In this document: one piece after another, positions 16,443 to 24,638 of the stretch | How positions within the stretch are numbered: the stretch's first letter is position 1 | How the letters are laid out: every line of letters begins with the position of its first letter | Origin: Labrys monachus | Lineage (GTDB): Bacteria > Pseudomonadota > Alphaproteobacteria > Rhizobiales > Labraceae | Direction of reading: 5' to 3' | Assembly: GCF_030814655.1 (NCBI RefSeq) | Contig: NZ_JAUSVK010000001.1 | Location: forward strand, 4,285,001-4,349,000 | Length of the DNA: 64,000 nucleotides | Position numbers and translations under genes: made by a program | Notes under the pieces: model-generated | The model's database searches: none | The model's input: the letters and a program-made list of their open reading frames with translations, nothing else | Told to the model about the DNA's origin: nothing

Positions 16443-17609
16443 CTACAGCGCGCCTTCGAGCGCCTTGCGGTAGAGCTTCAGGGCGCCGGCCTTGGTGAGC
16501 GCAACCGGATTGCCGCCGGCGGTCGGATCCTTCGGCGCCATCTTCGACATCAGATCGAACTTGCCGTCGTCGACCTTGAGACCCGCGAGCGTGTTCGGCA
16601 CGCCGAGTTCCTCGCGCAAGGCGAGCGTCCAGTCGAGGAAGGCCGAATAGCGCGGCTTCAGACCGATATAGGCGGCCAGCCGCTCGATCTTCTCCTTCAC
16701 GGCCTTCTTGTTGAAGGCGATGACATAGGGCATGAAAACCGCGTTGGTCAGGCCGTGATGGGTGTCGTAGAGCGCACCCACCGGATGGGACAAAGCATGG
16801 ATGGCGCCGAGGCCCTTCTGGAACGCGGTGGCGCCGATCGCAGCGGCCGACATCATATGCGCGCGCGCTTCGATGTCCGTGCCGTCGGCATAGGCCCGCG
16901 GCAGATATTCCTTGACCAGCCGGACGCCTTCCACCGCCATGCCTTCGGCCATGGGATGATAGGAAGGCGCGCAATAGGCCTCCAGGCAATGGGCGAGAGC
17001 ATCGAGCCCGGTGCCGGCGGTGATGTGCTTGGGCATGCCGACGGTGAGCTCGGGATCGCAGATCGTCACCTTCGGCATCATCAGCGGGTGGAAGATCACC
17101 TTCTTGGTGTGGGTCTTCTCCTGCGTGATCACGCCGGCGCGACCGACCTCGGATCCCGTTCCGGCCGTCGTCGGGACGGCGATGATCGGCACGATGCCCT
17201 TCGGGTCGGCCCTCGTCCACCAGTCGCCGATATCTTCGAAATCCCACATCGGCCGCTTCTGGCCGGCCATGAAGGCGATGACCTTGCCGGCATCCAGCGC
17301 GGAGCCGCCGCCGAACGCCACCACGCCGTCATGGCCGCCCCGGCGCAGCACTTCGAGGCCCGCATAGACGTTCGACTCGACGGGGTTCGGCTTCACCTCG
17401 GAGAAGATCGCCGCGTGCAGCCCCGCCTCCTTCAGGCTCTCGAACGCCGCCTTCGTCATCGGCTGGGTGGCGAGGAACGGATCGGTCACCAGCAGCGGGG
17501 CCGTGATGCCGGCGCTCCTGCAGGCTTCCGCCAGTTCGGAAATGCGGCCCGCGCCGAAACGAATGGCGGTGGGGTAGTTCCAGTTGGCGCGCGGTGAGGT
17601 CGAAGTCAT
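16443..17609 (-). CDS. Iron-containing alcohol dehydrogenase
   Basis: 388 aa, group III Fe-dependent dehydrogenase. VVAFGGGSALDAGKVIAF is the NAD(P)-binding GGGS motif; the metal ligands are seen in order as Asp and His in TGLDALAHCLEAY, then His in HALSHPVGA and His in YDTHHGLTNAV. VPTTAGTGSEV is also typical. The start is the ATG at 17609. It should interconvert an alcohol and aldehyde in the cytoplasm. Between the aldehyde dehydrogenase and kinase-like genes, it probably oxidises the hydroxyl group of an amino-alcohol adduct; the substrate is inferred. Confidence 0.9.
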   Translation of the reverse strand: MTSTSPRANWNYPTAIRFGAGRISELAEACRSAGITAPLLVTDPFLATQPMTKAAFESLKEAGLHAAIFSEVKPNPVESNVYAGLEVLRRGGHDGVVAFGGGSALDAGKVIAFMAGQKRPMWDFEDIGDWWTRADPKGIVPIIAVPTTAGTGSEVGRAGVITQEKTHTKKVIFHPLMMPKVTICDPELTVGMPKHITAGTGLDALAHCLEAYCAPSYHPMAEGMAVEGVRLVKEYLPRAYADGTDIEARAHMMSAAAIGATAFQKGLGAIHALSHPVGALYDTHHGLTNAVFMPYVIAFNKKAVKEKIERLAAYIGLKPRYSAFLDWTLALREELGVPNTLAGLKVDDGKFDLMSKMAPKDPTAGGNPVALTKAGALKLYRKALEGAL

Positions 17610-17644
17610 GAGGGGTTCCGTTGGAGCGATGGAAAAGACGGTAT

Positions 17645-17681
17645 CGCCTGGGACGACCGGCCGGACCGGCCGTCCCAGGCG
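17645..17681. repeat. Intercistronic inverted repeat (11-bp arms)
   Basis: CGCCTGGGACG at 17645-17655 pairs perfectly with 17671-17681, between the aldehyde and alcohol dehydrogenase genes. On the minus strand it is followed some bases later by TCTTTTCC, so partial termination is possible. Confidence 0.6.
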
Positions 17682-17688
17682 GTGATGC

Positions 17689-19074
17689 TCAGATCGTGCG
17701 CAGATGGTAGCTCTTGGGCTGCGTGAGCGCCTCATAGCCGAGGCGCGACAGGCCCGCGCCGCGCCCGGTGTCCTTCACGCCGGTCCAGGTCAGACCCGGA
17801 TCGAGGTAGTCGCAGCGATTCATGAAGACGGTGCCGGTCTCGATCTCGCCGCCGATCCGCTCGGCCGCGTCGAGATCCTGGGTCCAGATCGCGGCAGTCA
17901 GGCCATAGGGCGAATCGTTCATCAGGCGGACGGCATCCTCGTCGGACCGCACCTTCATGATGCCGACCACGGGACCGAAGCTCTCCTCCATCATCACCGA
18001 CATCGAATGGTCGACATTGGTGAGGACCTGCGGGGCGAGATAGGCGGTCTTCCCGGTATCGGCAGGATATTTGGCGACGTCGATATGGGCGGTCGCCCCC
18101 TTGGCGACGGCCTCGCCGGTCTGCTTGCGCACCCAATTGGCGAAACGCACATTGGCCATCGGGCCGAGCGTCGTCGCCTCGTCGAGCGGATTGCCGAGCA
18201 CATATTGGCTGGTGAGGCTCACGAAGCCGTCGACGAAACGGTCGTAATGGTTCTCGTGCACATAGATGCGCTCGATGCCGCAACAGCACTGGCCCGAATT
18301 GTAGAAGGCGCCGTCGACGAGGTTCTCGATCGCGTGGTCGATATCGGCGTCGGCGCGGACATAGGCCGGGTCCTTGCCGCCGAGTTCGAGCCCGAGCGAC
18401 ATGAAGGTGCCGGCCGCGGCCTGCTCGATCGCACGGCCGCCGGCGACGGAGCCGGTGAAATTGGTGTGGTCGACGAGGCCCCGGAACAGCAGGCTGCTGG
18501 TCTGCTCATGGGTGAGGACGAGGTTCTGGAACACGCCCTTCGGCACGCCGGCCGCATCCATCGCCTTCTGGAAGCGCTCACCGACCAGGATGGTCTGCGC
18601 CGCATGCTTGAGGATCACCGCATTGCCGGCGATGAGGGCCGGCGCCACGGTGTTGACGGCGGTCATGAAGGGATAGTTCCACGGCGCGATCACGAAGACG
18701 ATGCCGAGGGGCTCGCGCTTGATCATGCGCTTGAAGCCGGGCCGGTCGTCGTCGGGAACGGTCGGCGCGAGGCTGGCCTCGGCAATGCGCACCATGTAGC
18801 GGACGCGCTCCTCGAAGCCGCGGAATTCGCCGCCATAACGCACCGGCCGGCCCATCTGCTGGGCGAGTTCGGGCACCACTTCCTGGTTGCTGGCGAGCAT
18901 CGCCTCGAGGAATTTGAGCACATAGGCGCTGCGCTCCGCGATCGGGAGCCTGCGCCATTCCTTCTGGGCCGCACGGGCCGCCGCGATGGCGCCGTCGATC
19001 TCCTGGGCGCTGGCGGCAGGGCGGCGCACCAGTTCCTTGCCGTCGATCGGAGAAATGCAGATGATATCCGACAT
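17689..19074 (-). CDS. NAD(P)-dependent aldehyde dehydrogenase
   Basis: 461 aa from the ATG at 19074. The Rossmann part has APWNYPFMTAVNTVAPALIAGNAVILKHA; the catalytic glutamate lies in LELGGKDPAYV and the nucleophilic cysteine in NSGQCCCGIERIYV (about residue 265). EESFGPVVGIM is also conserved. It oxidises an aldehyde to the acid. It is 79 bp upstream of the alcohol dehydrogenase on the same strand, so the two probably act in sequence on one carbon. Gamma-glutamyl aldehydes are the substrate class suggested by the glutamine synthetase homolog upstream. Confidence 0.92.
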   Translation of the reverse strand: MSDIICISPIDGKELVRRPAASAQEIDGAIAAARAAQKEWRRLPIAERSAYVLKFLEAMLASNQEVVPELAQQMGRPVRYGGEFRGFEERVRYMVRIAEASLAPTVPDDDRPGFKRMIKREPLGIVFVIAPWNYPFMTAVNTVAPALIAGNAVILKHAAQTILVGERFQKAMDAAGVPKGVFQNLVLTHEQTSSLLFRGLVDHTNFTGSVAGGRAIEQAAAGTFMSLGLELGGKDPAYVRADADIDHAIENLVDGAFYNSGQCCCGIERIYVHENHYDRFVDGFVSLTSQYVLGNPLDEATTLGPMANVRFANWVRKQTGEAVAKGATAHIDVAKYPADTGKTAYLAPQVLTNVDHSMSVMMEESFGPVVGIMKVRSDEDAVRLMNDSPYGLTAAIWTQDLDAAERIGGEIETGTVFMNRCDYLDPGLTWTGVKDTGRGAGLSRLGYEALTQPKSYHLRTI

Positions 19075-19576
19075 GATGGTCTCTTGTTGAGAGCACCGGC
19101 GCCACCGCACCGGAACTTCGGTGAAAGGAAGGCGGATCGCTGCGTGGACACTGCGTCGCGACAGGCGCAGGCTCGCGGCCGTTCCGAAATCGACGTCGTC
19201 TCACGGCCCGGGATCGACAAAGCACCACGCCGTGCCCCGATCGATCCAGGTCCGCCCTCTGGATGATGCCGTCGTTCTACAGCATCTCGCCCGATTTTCG
19301 AACCGGATCCGATGCTGCATCTCCGGTAATCGCATCATGTCCGCCGAAACCGTCTCTGCTTCCGGCGCGATGCGTAATGCGTTCTACCTCCAGATCGACT
19401 CATCAAGAATCGCAAAATTCTCTTGGCACCAATCGCCAAATTGATGATCCGCTCTGGCTTGAACGCATCTTGCTCCGGTGCGTTCTACCTCCAGACCGAA
19501 TCACCGGGAACCGCAAAATTCTCTTGGCACCAATGCGCTAAACTGGTGTGCCGCTCCGGCTCGAACGCCTTTTGCT
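19075..19576. other. 502-bp gap carrying a duplicated element
   Basis: No gene is seen. The left part (19075-19300) is plain GC-rich sequence; the right part is a tandem duplication listed separately. The gap splits the catabolic gene run, so the aldehyde dehydrogenase may have its own promoter, or transcription reads through. Confidence 0.6.
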
Positions 19577-19577
19577 C
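19378..19577. repeat. Direct repeat, two copies of about 99 bp
   Basis: Copy 1 spans 19378-19475 and copy 2 spans 19479-19577, offset 101-102 bp. Both begin TGCGTTCTACCTCCAGA and end with TGCTC; a 23-bp core is identical at 19410-19432 and 19512-19534, and the right third (CGCTCTGGCTTGAACGC / CGCTCCGGCTCGAACGC) is similar. Copy 2 ends on the stop codon of the glutamine synthetase homolog. It resembles a dispersed intergenic repeat of the kind common in Hyphomicrobiales. Confidence 0.75.
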
Positions 19578-20950
19578 TAGATGATCTCGAAATAGCGCTC
19601 CAGCTGCCAGTCGGAAATGGATCGGCGGAATTCCCGCTCCTCCCATTCCCGCGTGGCGGCGTAATGGTCGACGAAGGCGTCGCCGAACAGCGCGCGGGCC
19701 GCCTCGGACGCCTTCAGGCGATGGGCCGCCTCCATCAGGCTGCGGGGCAATTGGCGCTCCCTCGGGAATTGCCTGTCATAGGCCGATCCCTCGACCGGCG
19801 CATCCGGCTCGATCCTGTTCTCGATGCCCCAAAGGCCCGAACCGATGGCCGCCGCCAAGGCGATGTAGGGATTGATGTCGGCCGCCGCCACCCGATATTC
19901 GACGCGCTGCGACTTTTCCGAGCCGGGGATGACGCGCAGCGCGCAGGTCCGGTTCTCGACGCCCCAGCTCGCATCCGTCGGCGCCCAGAAGCCGGGAATG
20001 AGGCGCGTATAGGAATTCACCGTGCAGGCGATCATCGCCAGCAATTCGGGCATCAGCGCCTGCTGGCCGCCGACATACCAGCGCATCTCGTCCGACATCG
20101 CATGCGGCTTGTCCTTGTCGTAGAACACGCCCCGGCCGGTTTCCAGGCTGGTCAGCGAGGTATGCAGATGCCCGGACTGGCCCGGCCAGTCATGCGACCA
20201 CTTGGCCATGAAGGTCGCCATCCAGCCCCGCTTCTGCGCGAGGATCTTGGTGAAGGTCTTGAACAGCGCCGCCTTGTCGGCCATCGCCAGCGCCTCGTCG
20301 ACGCGCAGCGCCGCCTCGAGCACGCCCGGCCCCGTCTCGGTGTGAAGGCCCTCGATCTCCATATCCATGGCGCGGCAGGTGTCGAGCAGTTCCCGATAGA
20401 AATCGGCATGCACGCCGGCGCGCAGCATGGAATAGCCGAAGAAGCCCGGCGTGATGCTCTTCAGGTTGCGGTAGCGCTTCTCACGCACCGAATGCGGGGT
20501 TTCGTCGAAGAGGAAGAACTCGAACTCGGCCGCCGCCGCGACGGCGTAGCCCATGTCGGCGGCGCGGGCGAGCACCCGCCTGAGGGTACCGCGCGGACAA
20601 TGCGCCTCGGCCTCGCCGGCGAATTCACCGATGAAGAGCGGGATGCCGCCCTCGAAAGGAATGGTGCGCATCGTCTCCGGGACGAAGCGCGTCTCGGCGT
20701 CGCGGTAGCCGTTATGCCAGCCGGCGAAGCTCGTATTGTCGTAGAGTTGGTCGTTCGAATCCCAGCCAAGGACGACGTTGCAGAAGCCGAAGCCCTTTTC
20801 CAGCGCGCTCTCGAACTTGTCGCGGGCCATGTATTTGCCGCGAAAAATGCCGTCGATGTCGAAAACGCCGACCTTGACGTCGGTGAAGCCGCCTTCACGG
20901 ACATAGGCGATCGCCTCGGCTGCATTCTTGGGTTTCGCGGAATTCGCCAT
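19577..20950 (-). CDS. Glutamine synthetase family protein, PuuA-like gamma-glutamylamide synthetase
   Basis: 457 aa from the ATG at 20950. The beta-grasp N-terminus (VKVGVFDIDGIFRGKYM) is followed by the catalytic domain with metal-binding glutamates in AAEFEFFLFDET and ETGPGVLEAAL, SGHLHTSLTSL, and the ATP/glutamate loop NSYTRLIPGFWAPTDASWGVENR. Length and motifs fit the PuuA/GlnA3/GlnA4 group, which joins glutamate to an amine other than ammonia, more than housekeeping GlnA. With alcohol and aldehyde dehydrogenases, permease and amidohydrolase around it, it probably glutamylates an amino alcohol or polyamine before oxidation. The exact amine is not shown by the sequence. Confidence 0.88.
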   Translation of the reverse strand: MANSAKPKNAAEAIAYVREGGFTDVKVGVFDIDGIFRGKYMARDKFESALEKGFGFCNVVLGWDSNDQLYDNTSFAGWHNGYRDAETRFVPETMRTIPFEGGIPLFIGEFAGEAEAHCPRGTLRRVLARAADMGYAVAAAAEFEFFLFDETPHSVREKRYRNLKSITPGFFGYSMLRAGVHADFYRELLDTCRAMDMEIEGLHTETGPGVLEAALRVDEALAMADKAALFKTFTKILAQKRGWMATFMAKWSHDWPGQSGHLHTSLTSLETGRGVFYDKDKPHAMSDEMRWYVGGQQALMPELLAMIACTVNSYTRLIPGFWAPTDASWGVENRTCALRVIPGSEKSQRVEYRVAAADINPYIALAAAIGSGLWGIENRIEPDAPVEGSAYDRQFPRERQLPRSLMEAAHRLKASEAARALFGDAFVDHYAATREWEEREFRRSISDWQLERYFEII

Positions 20951-20987
20951 ATTTCGTCTGCTCCGGCTCCGGATGAATTCGATGGAG

Positions 20988-21022
20988 GCGGCCGGCCCCT
21001 GGTGAGGAAAGGGGCCGGCCGC
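20988..21022. repeat. Intercistronic inverted repeat (12-bp arms)
   Basis: GCGGCCGGCCCC at 20988-20999 pairs perfectly with 21011-21022, in the gap between the permease and the glutamine synthetase homolog. No T-run follows in the direction of transcription. Confidence 0.65.
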
Positions 21023-21030
21023 GTTTGTCG

Positions 21031-22620
21031 TCAGGCCGTCTCGCCCACGGCCTTCTCGGCCTGGGCGATCTCGGCCGCCCGGCGGGCGATGTCCGCGCCG
21101 ATTGGCGGGCCCTTGAAGCGGCGGGATTCGACGCCGAACCACAGCACGAGGAGAAGGATGACGAGGCCGATCGCGTAGTTGATCAGGATGTCGAAGGGCG
21201 GCTGGATGCCCGCATACATCAGGACCAGCACGCCCAGCACGGTGATCACCGCGAAGGGTTTCGACCAGATGCCGAGGCGGAAGGGACCGAACTCCGTCCA
21301 CGACTTGCCTTCGGCGAACAGGCCCGCCGCGATCGGCATGGCATAGGAGACATAGAGGAAGAGGGCACAGCCCGCCGCCAGCGCCGCGAAGGCCGGCGAA
21401 TACAGCGTCGCCGCCACCGAGAGCACCGCCCCGAGCCAGATCGCCGCCACCGGCGTGCGCCAGGTCGGGCTGACGCCCCGCCACAGCGAGGATCCCGGCA
21501 GGCCGCCGTCACGGGCGAAGGCGAAGATCATGCGCGAGGTCGAGGTCAGCCCCGCCAGGGCGCAGATGAAGTTGGCGACGACGATGCCGATGGCAAGCAG
21601 GTCCTTCAGGATCAGCGGCGCCGGCAGGTTGGTGAACAGGTTGAACCAGGCAGCTCCGCCATCCTTGGCCGTGGCAGCGAGATCCGGGCTCGCCAGGACG
21701 AAGGACACGGCCATGGCGAAACCGAATATCAGCGACCAGAGCACGGCGTGGATCATGCCGCGCGGCACCGCCACGCGGGCATTCTGCGTTTCCTCGGAGG
21801 TGTGGGCGGAGGCATCGAAGCCGGTGATGGTGTAGAGGGGATAGAGCAGGCCCACCAGGAAGGCGATCAGCGCGGGCCTCGGGGCCGGCACATAGCCGCC
21901 GCCGGCGTCGCCCGTGTTGTTGACGAAGGTGAACAGCCGCGAAAAGTCCCAGCCCGCTCCCCAGAACAGGAAGGTCAGGGTCAGCACGACCGCGACGACA
22001 AGGATGAGGTAGCCGGAGAAATCCGTCAGCAGCGTGGTGAGCTTGATGCCGAAATGGTTGATCAGGGCCTGCGCGAGCGTGATCACGCAGACGGCGACGA
22101 CCTGCGCGACATAAGCCGAGTTGTTGATGGCAGCCGCCTGCTCGGCGGTCATGCCGGCCGGCAGAGGATCGGACACCGCCGTCCAGGCCGTCACGTCGAC
22201 GTGGAACACGCCGGCGAGGACAAGGTCACGGAAGAGCAGCCAGACGCCGACATTCACCGAGGCGACGACGAAGATCAGGCCGAGCAGATTGATCCAGGCC
22301 GTCGCCCAGCCCCAGCCGCGGCCGCCCAGGATCGAGGACCAGTGGTAGAGGCCGCCGGCCGTCGGATAGGCGGAACCGATCTGGCCGAGCGAGGCGGCGA
22401 CGATCAGCGCAAAGAAGCCGCCTACCAGCCAGCCGATGGTCGCCTCGAAGCCACTGCCAGTGGCCATGGCGAGCGGGAAGGAGGTGATGCCCCCGGCGAG
22501 AATGCAGATGATGGAGAAGGAGATGGCGAAATTAGAGAATCCGCCCATGCGGCGCGCCAACTCCTGCGCGTAGCCCATGGAATGGAGGACCTTTACGTCC
22601 TCGTCCGTCGACCCAGTCAT
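21031..22620 (-). CDS. APC-family amino acid/polyamine/amine permease
   Basis: 529 aa with about 12 hydrophobic segments. The first membrane region GGFSNFAISFSIICILAGGITSFPLAMATG is typical of the amino acid-polyamine-organocation superfamily. Conserved features include ITGFDASAHTSEET in the middle and FAFARDGGLPGSSLWRGVSP. It should import an amine or amino acid across the inner membrane. It lies between the amidohydrolase and the glutamine synthetase homolog, so it probably brings in the amine used by that pathway; 80 bp with a hairpin separate it from the synthetase gene. Confidence 0.9.
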   Translation of the reverse strand: MTGSTDEDVKVLHSMGYAQELARRMGGFSNFAISFSIICILAGGITSFPLAMATGSGFEATIGWLVGGFFALIVAASLGQIGSAYPTAGGLYHWSSILGGRGWGWATAWINLLGLIFVVASVNVGVWLLFRDLVLAGVFHVDVTAWTAVSDPLPAGMTAEQAAAINNSAYVAQVVAVCVITLAQALINHFGIKLTTLLTDFSGYLILVVAVVLTLTFLFWGAGWDFSRLFTFVNNTGDAGGGYVPAPRPALIAFLVGLLYPLYTITGFDASAHTSEETQNARVAVPRGMIHAVLWSLIFGFAMAVSFVLASPDLAATAKDGGAAWFNLFTNLPAPLILKDLLAIGIVVANFICALAGLTSTSRMIFAFARDGGLPGSSLWRGVSPTWRTPVAAIWLGAVLSVAATLYSPAFAALAAGCALFLYVSYAMPIAAGLFAEGKSWTEFGPFRLGIWSKPFAVITVLGVLVLMYAGIQPPFDILINYAIGLVILLLVLWFGVESRRFKGPPIGADIARRAAEIAQAEKAVGETA

Positions 22621-22699
22621 TGTTAAGTCCCCCGACTTATGGTCTTGCGACCGGTGAAGTCCGTATCTGGCGTTCAGAACCGCTTTCTTGTTCGAGCGG

Positions 22700-23527
22700 T
22701 CATAGGCCGGCGCCGGCCCGCCGCGCCAGTGTATTTCCGGCCGGCGGTGCCGCTATGCTCTTGAGAATGCAAGCAAGTTTCATGCCCCAAATTGCCTCCT
22801 GCTGCTCCGTCGACAGGAGGTCGTTGCGAATCTCGATCATGACGCTCGACAGCCCCCGGCTCTGGCCGTGGCGATCGAGCGTATGATAGACGCGATCCCC
22901 GGGACTGTAGGGCTCGTTTGCCCCGACGGTCAGCGTCTCGTCCCGCCGCAAGGCCGCCAGCATCGGCGCGGACAGGCTCTCGTCATGGTCGAACAATACG
23001 CCGATATGCCACGGCCGCAACGCCCCGCGATAGACCGGCGTGAAACTGTGGACGCCGATCACCGCGACCGGGCCCGATACCCTCTTGGCCTCGACGGCCG
23101 CGGCGATACAGGCATGGAAGGGCTCGTATACCTCGCCGACGCGCCTCTGCCGCTCCGCTTCGTCGAGCCCCGCATTGCCGGGAATGTCGGTGTCTTCGCT
23201 GCGCAGCGGAATCGCGTCGAACATCGCGGGGTCTCGGTTGCAGTCGATCACCAGCCGGCTGACGCGGCAGGAGACCAGCGGCGCATCCAGTTCGCGGGCC
23301 AGCACCCTGGCGACGCCGAGGGCACCGGGGTCCCAGGCGATGTGGCGGGTCAGGTCCGCCGCTGTGAGACCGAGGTCCCCCAGGCGCCCGGGAATCACAT
23401 TGGAAGCGTGTTCGCAGACGATCACATAGCGTCCGGCGCCATCGGCATTCTCGACCAGCGCCGCGCCGTTCCCCACCGCCCAGCTCGCTTCAGGCCCCGA
23501 AGATCCGCTCGGGTTCGCTTCTAACAT
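22700..23527 (-). CDS. N-formylglutamate amidohydrolase family hydrolase
   Basis: 275 aa. The family zinc site and substrate residues are visible in VIVCEHASNVIP, DLTRHIAWDPGALGVARVL, SRLVIDCNRDP and VIGVHSFTPVYRG. Named members hydrolyse N-formylglutamate in histidine breakdown, but no hut gene is nearby. Here it opens a run with a glutamine synthetase homolog and dehydrogenases, so it may instead release glutamate from a gamma-glutamyl product, the step done by PuuD in the putrescine pathway. That role is inference. It is the first gene of the minus-strand run and is divergent from the RpiR regulator. Confidence 0.87.
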   Translation of the reverse strand: MLEANPSGSSGPEASWAVGNGAALVENADGAGRYVIVCEHASNVIPGRLGDLGLTAADLTRHIAWDPGALGVARVLARELDAPLVSCRVSRLVIDCNRDPAMFDAIPLRSEDTDIPGNAGLDEAERQRRVGEVYEPFHACIAAAVEAKRVSGPVAVIGVHSFTPVYRGALRPWHIGVLFDHDESLSAPMLAALRRDETLTVGANEPYSPGDRVYHTLDRHGQSRGLSSVMIEIRNDLLSTEQQEAIWGMKLACILKSIAAPPAGNTLARRAGAGL

Positions 23528-23594
23528 TCATTACGTCCGACTGGCATTTCATCTACATTGTTAGTCTGAGTACAGAGGCGGGCCGCTTGTCAAT

Positions 23595-23618
23595 CGCGAA
23601 ATTGGCATTTGTTTCGCG
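23595..23618. promoter_or_regulatory. Inverted repeat CGCGAAA-N10-TTTCGCG (operator candidate)
   Basis: Perfect 7-bp arms in the 178-bp divergent region between the amidohydrolase (-) and the RpiR regulator (+). A further GGCATTT occurs at 23543-23549 and inside this repeat at 23604-23610. It is a good candidate site for the adjacent RpiR protein. Confidence 0.45.
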
Positions 23619-23705
23619 TTCCGTGCTTTATTTGAGATCAGGATCGCGGCGGTCGAAGGCGTTCGCGCCTCGCCAGGGACGATCGAAGAAAGGGAGGGCC
23701 TCCGC

Positions 23706-24575
23706 GTGGCAGCTATCGAAGACCTCGCGGGCACGGCCGGCGACAAGACGCTCGCGACGCTCATCCGGGGGCGCCTCGGAAACCTCACGCCGACCGAGCG
23801 GCGAGCCGCCCACGTCCTCCTGTCGAACTATCCCTTCGCCGGGCTGGAGACGGTCGCGCAATTCGCCGCGCGTGCCGGGGTCTCCGCCCCGTCGGTCCTG
23901 CGCTTCGTCGCCCGGCTCGGCTTCGGCGCCTATGCCGACTTCCAGCGTCACCTGAAGGAGGAACTCGAGGCGCAGCTGCAGTCGCCGCTGATGAAGCAGG
24001 CGCCGGACCCGGCGACCGCGACCCCGCTCTCCGCCTTCGCCGCGTCGGCCGCCGCCAATGTCACGCAGACCTTCGCGGCGGTGGCGCCGGCCGAGTTCGA
24101 CGCTATCCTCGCTTTGCTGACCGATCCCAAGCGCAGGCTCCATATCGTCGGCGGACGTCTCAGCGAGGCGATCGCGCTCTACATGGCGCGGCACCTGCGC
24201 GTCATCCGGCCCGAGGTGGCGCTGGTCGAGGGGCAGGTCGAGACGTGGCGCGACCAGGTCATCGACTTCGGCAAGCGCGATGTCCTCATCGTCTTCGACA
24301 TCAGGCGCTACCAGGACGACGTCGTCCAGCTCGCCCGGGAGGCGGCCGAACGCGGCGCCACCATCGTCCTCTTCACCGACCAGTGGCTTTCACCCGTCGC
24401 GCGCATCGCCCGCCACGTCATCGCCGCCCGCACCGGCATCCCCTCGAACTGGGATTCGAACGTCGCCATCCTCGCCGTCGTCGAAGCCCTGATCGCCGCT
24501 GCGACGAAGGCCCTGTGGGATCTGGCGAAAGCGCGCATGCAGGCGCTGGAGCTGCTGCGCAAGTCGACGCGATGA
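23706..24575 (+). CDS. MurR/RpiR-family transcriptional regulator
   Basis: 289 aa from a GTG at 23706 with GGAGGG about 8 nt upstream. The N-terminal helix-turn-helix domain (LTPTERRAAHVLLSNYPF ... GVSAPSVLRFVARLGFGAYADFQ, residues about 25-80) is followed by a SIS sugar-isomerase-like effector domain (RRLHIVGGRLSEAIALYMARHL ... RDVLIVFDIRRYQDDV ... GATIVLFTD). RpiR members sense phosphorylated sugars or other small ligands. Divergent placement next to the amidohydrolase gene makes it the likely local regulator of the 15483-23527 gene run. It is convergent with the next ABC operon. Confidence 0.9.
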   Translation: MAAIEDLAGTAGDKTLATLIRGRLGNLTPTERRAAHVLLSNYPFAGLETVAQFAARAGVSAPSVLRFVARLGFGAYADFQRHLKEELEAQLQSPLMKQAPDPATATPLSAFAASAAANVTQTFAAVAPAEFDAILALLTDPKRRLHIVGGRLSEAIALYMARHLRVIRPEVALVEGQVETWRDQVIDFGKRDVLIVFDIRRYQDDVVQLAREAAERGATIVLFTDQWLSPVARIARHVIAARTGIPSNWDSNVAILAVVEALIAAATKALWDLAKARMQALELLRKSTR

Positions 24576-24638
24576 AGCAGGGGCGGTCCCGCCACCGGCA
24601 GGCCGCCGGAGAAACCCGAGACGGACAGGCGCCGCCGG

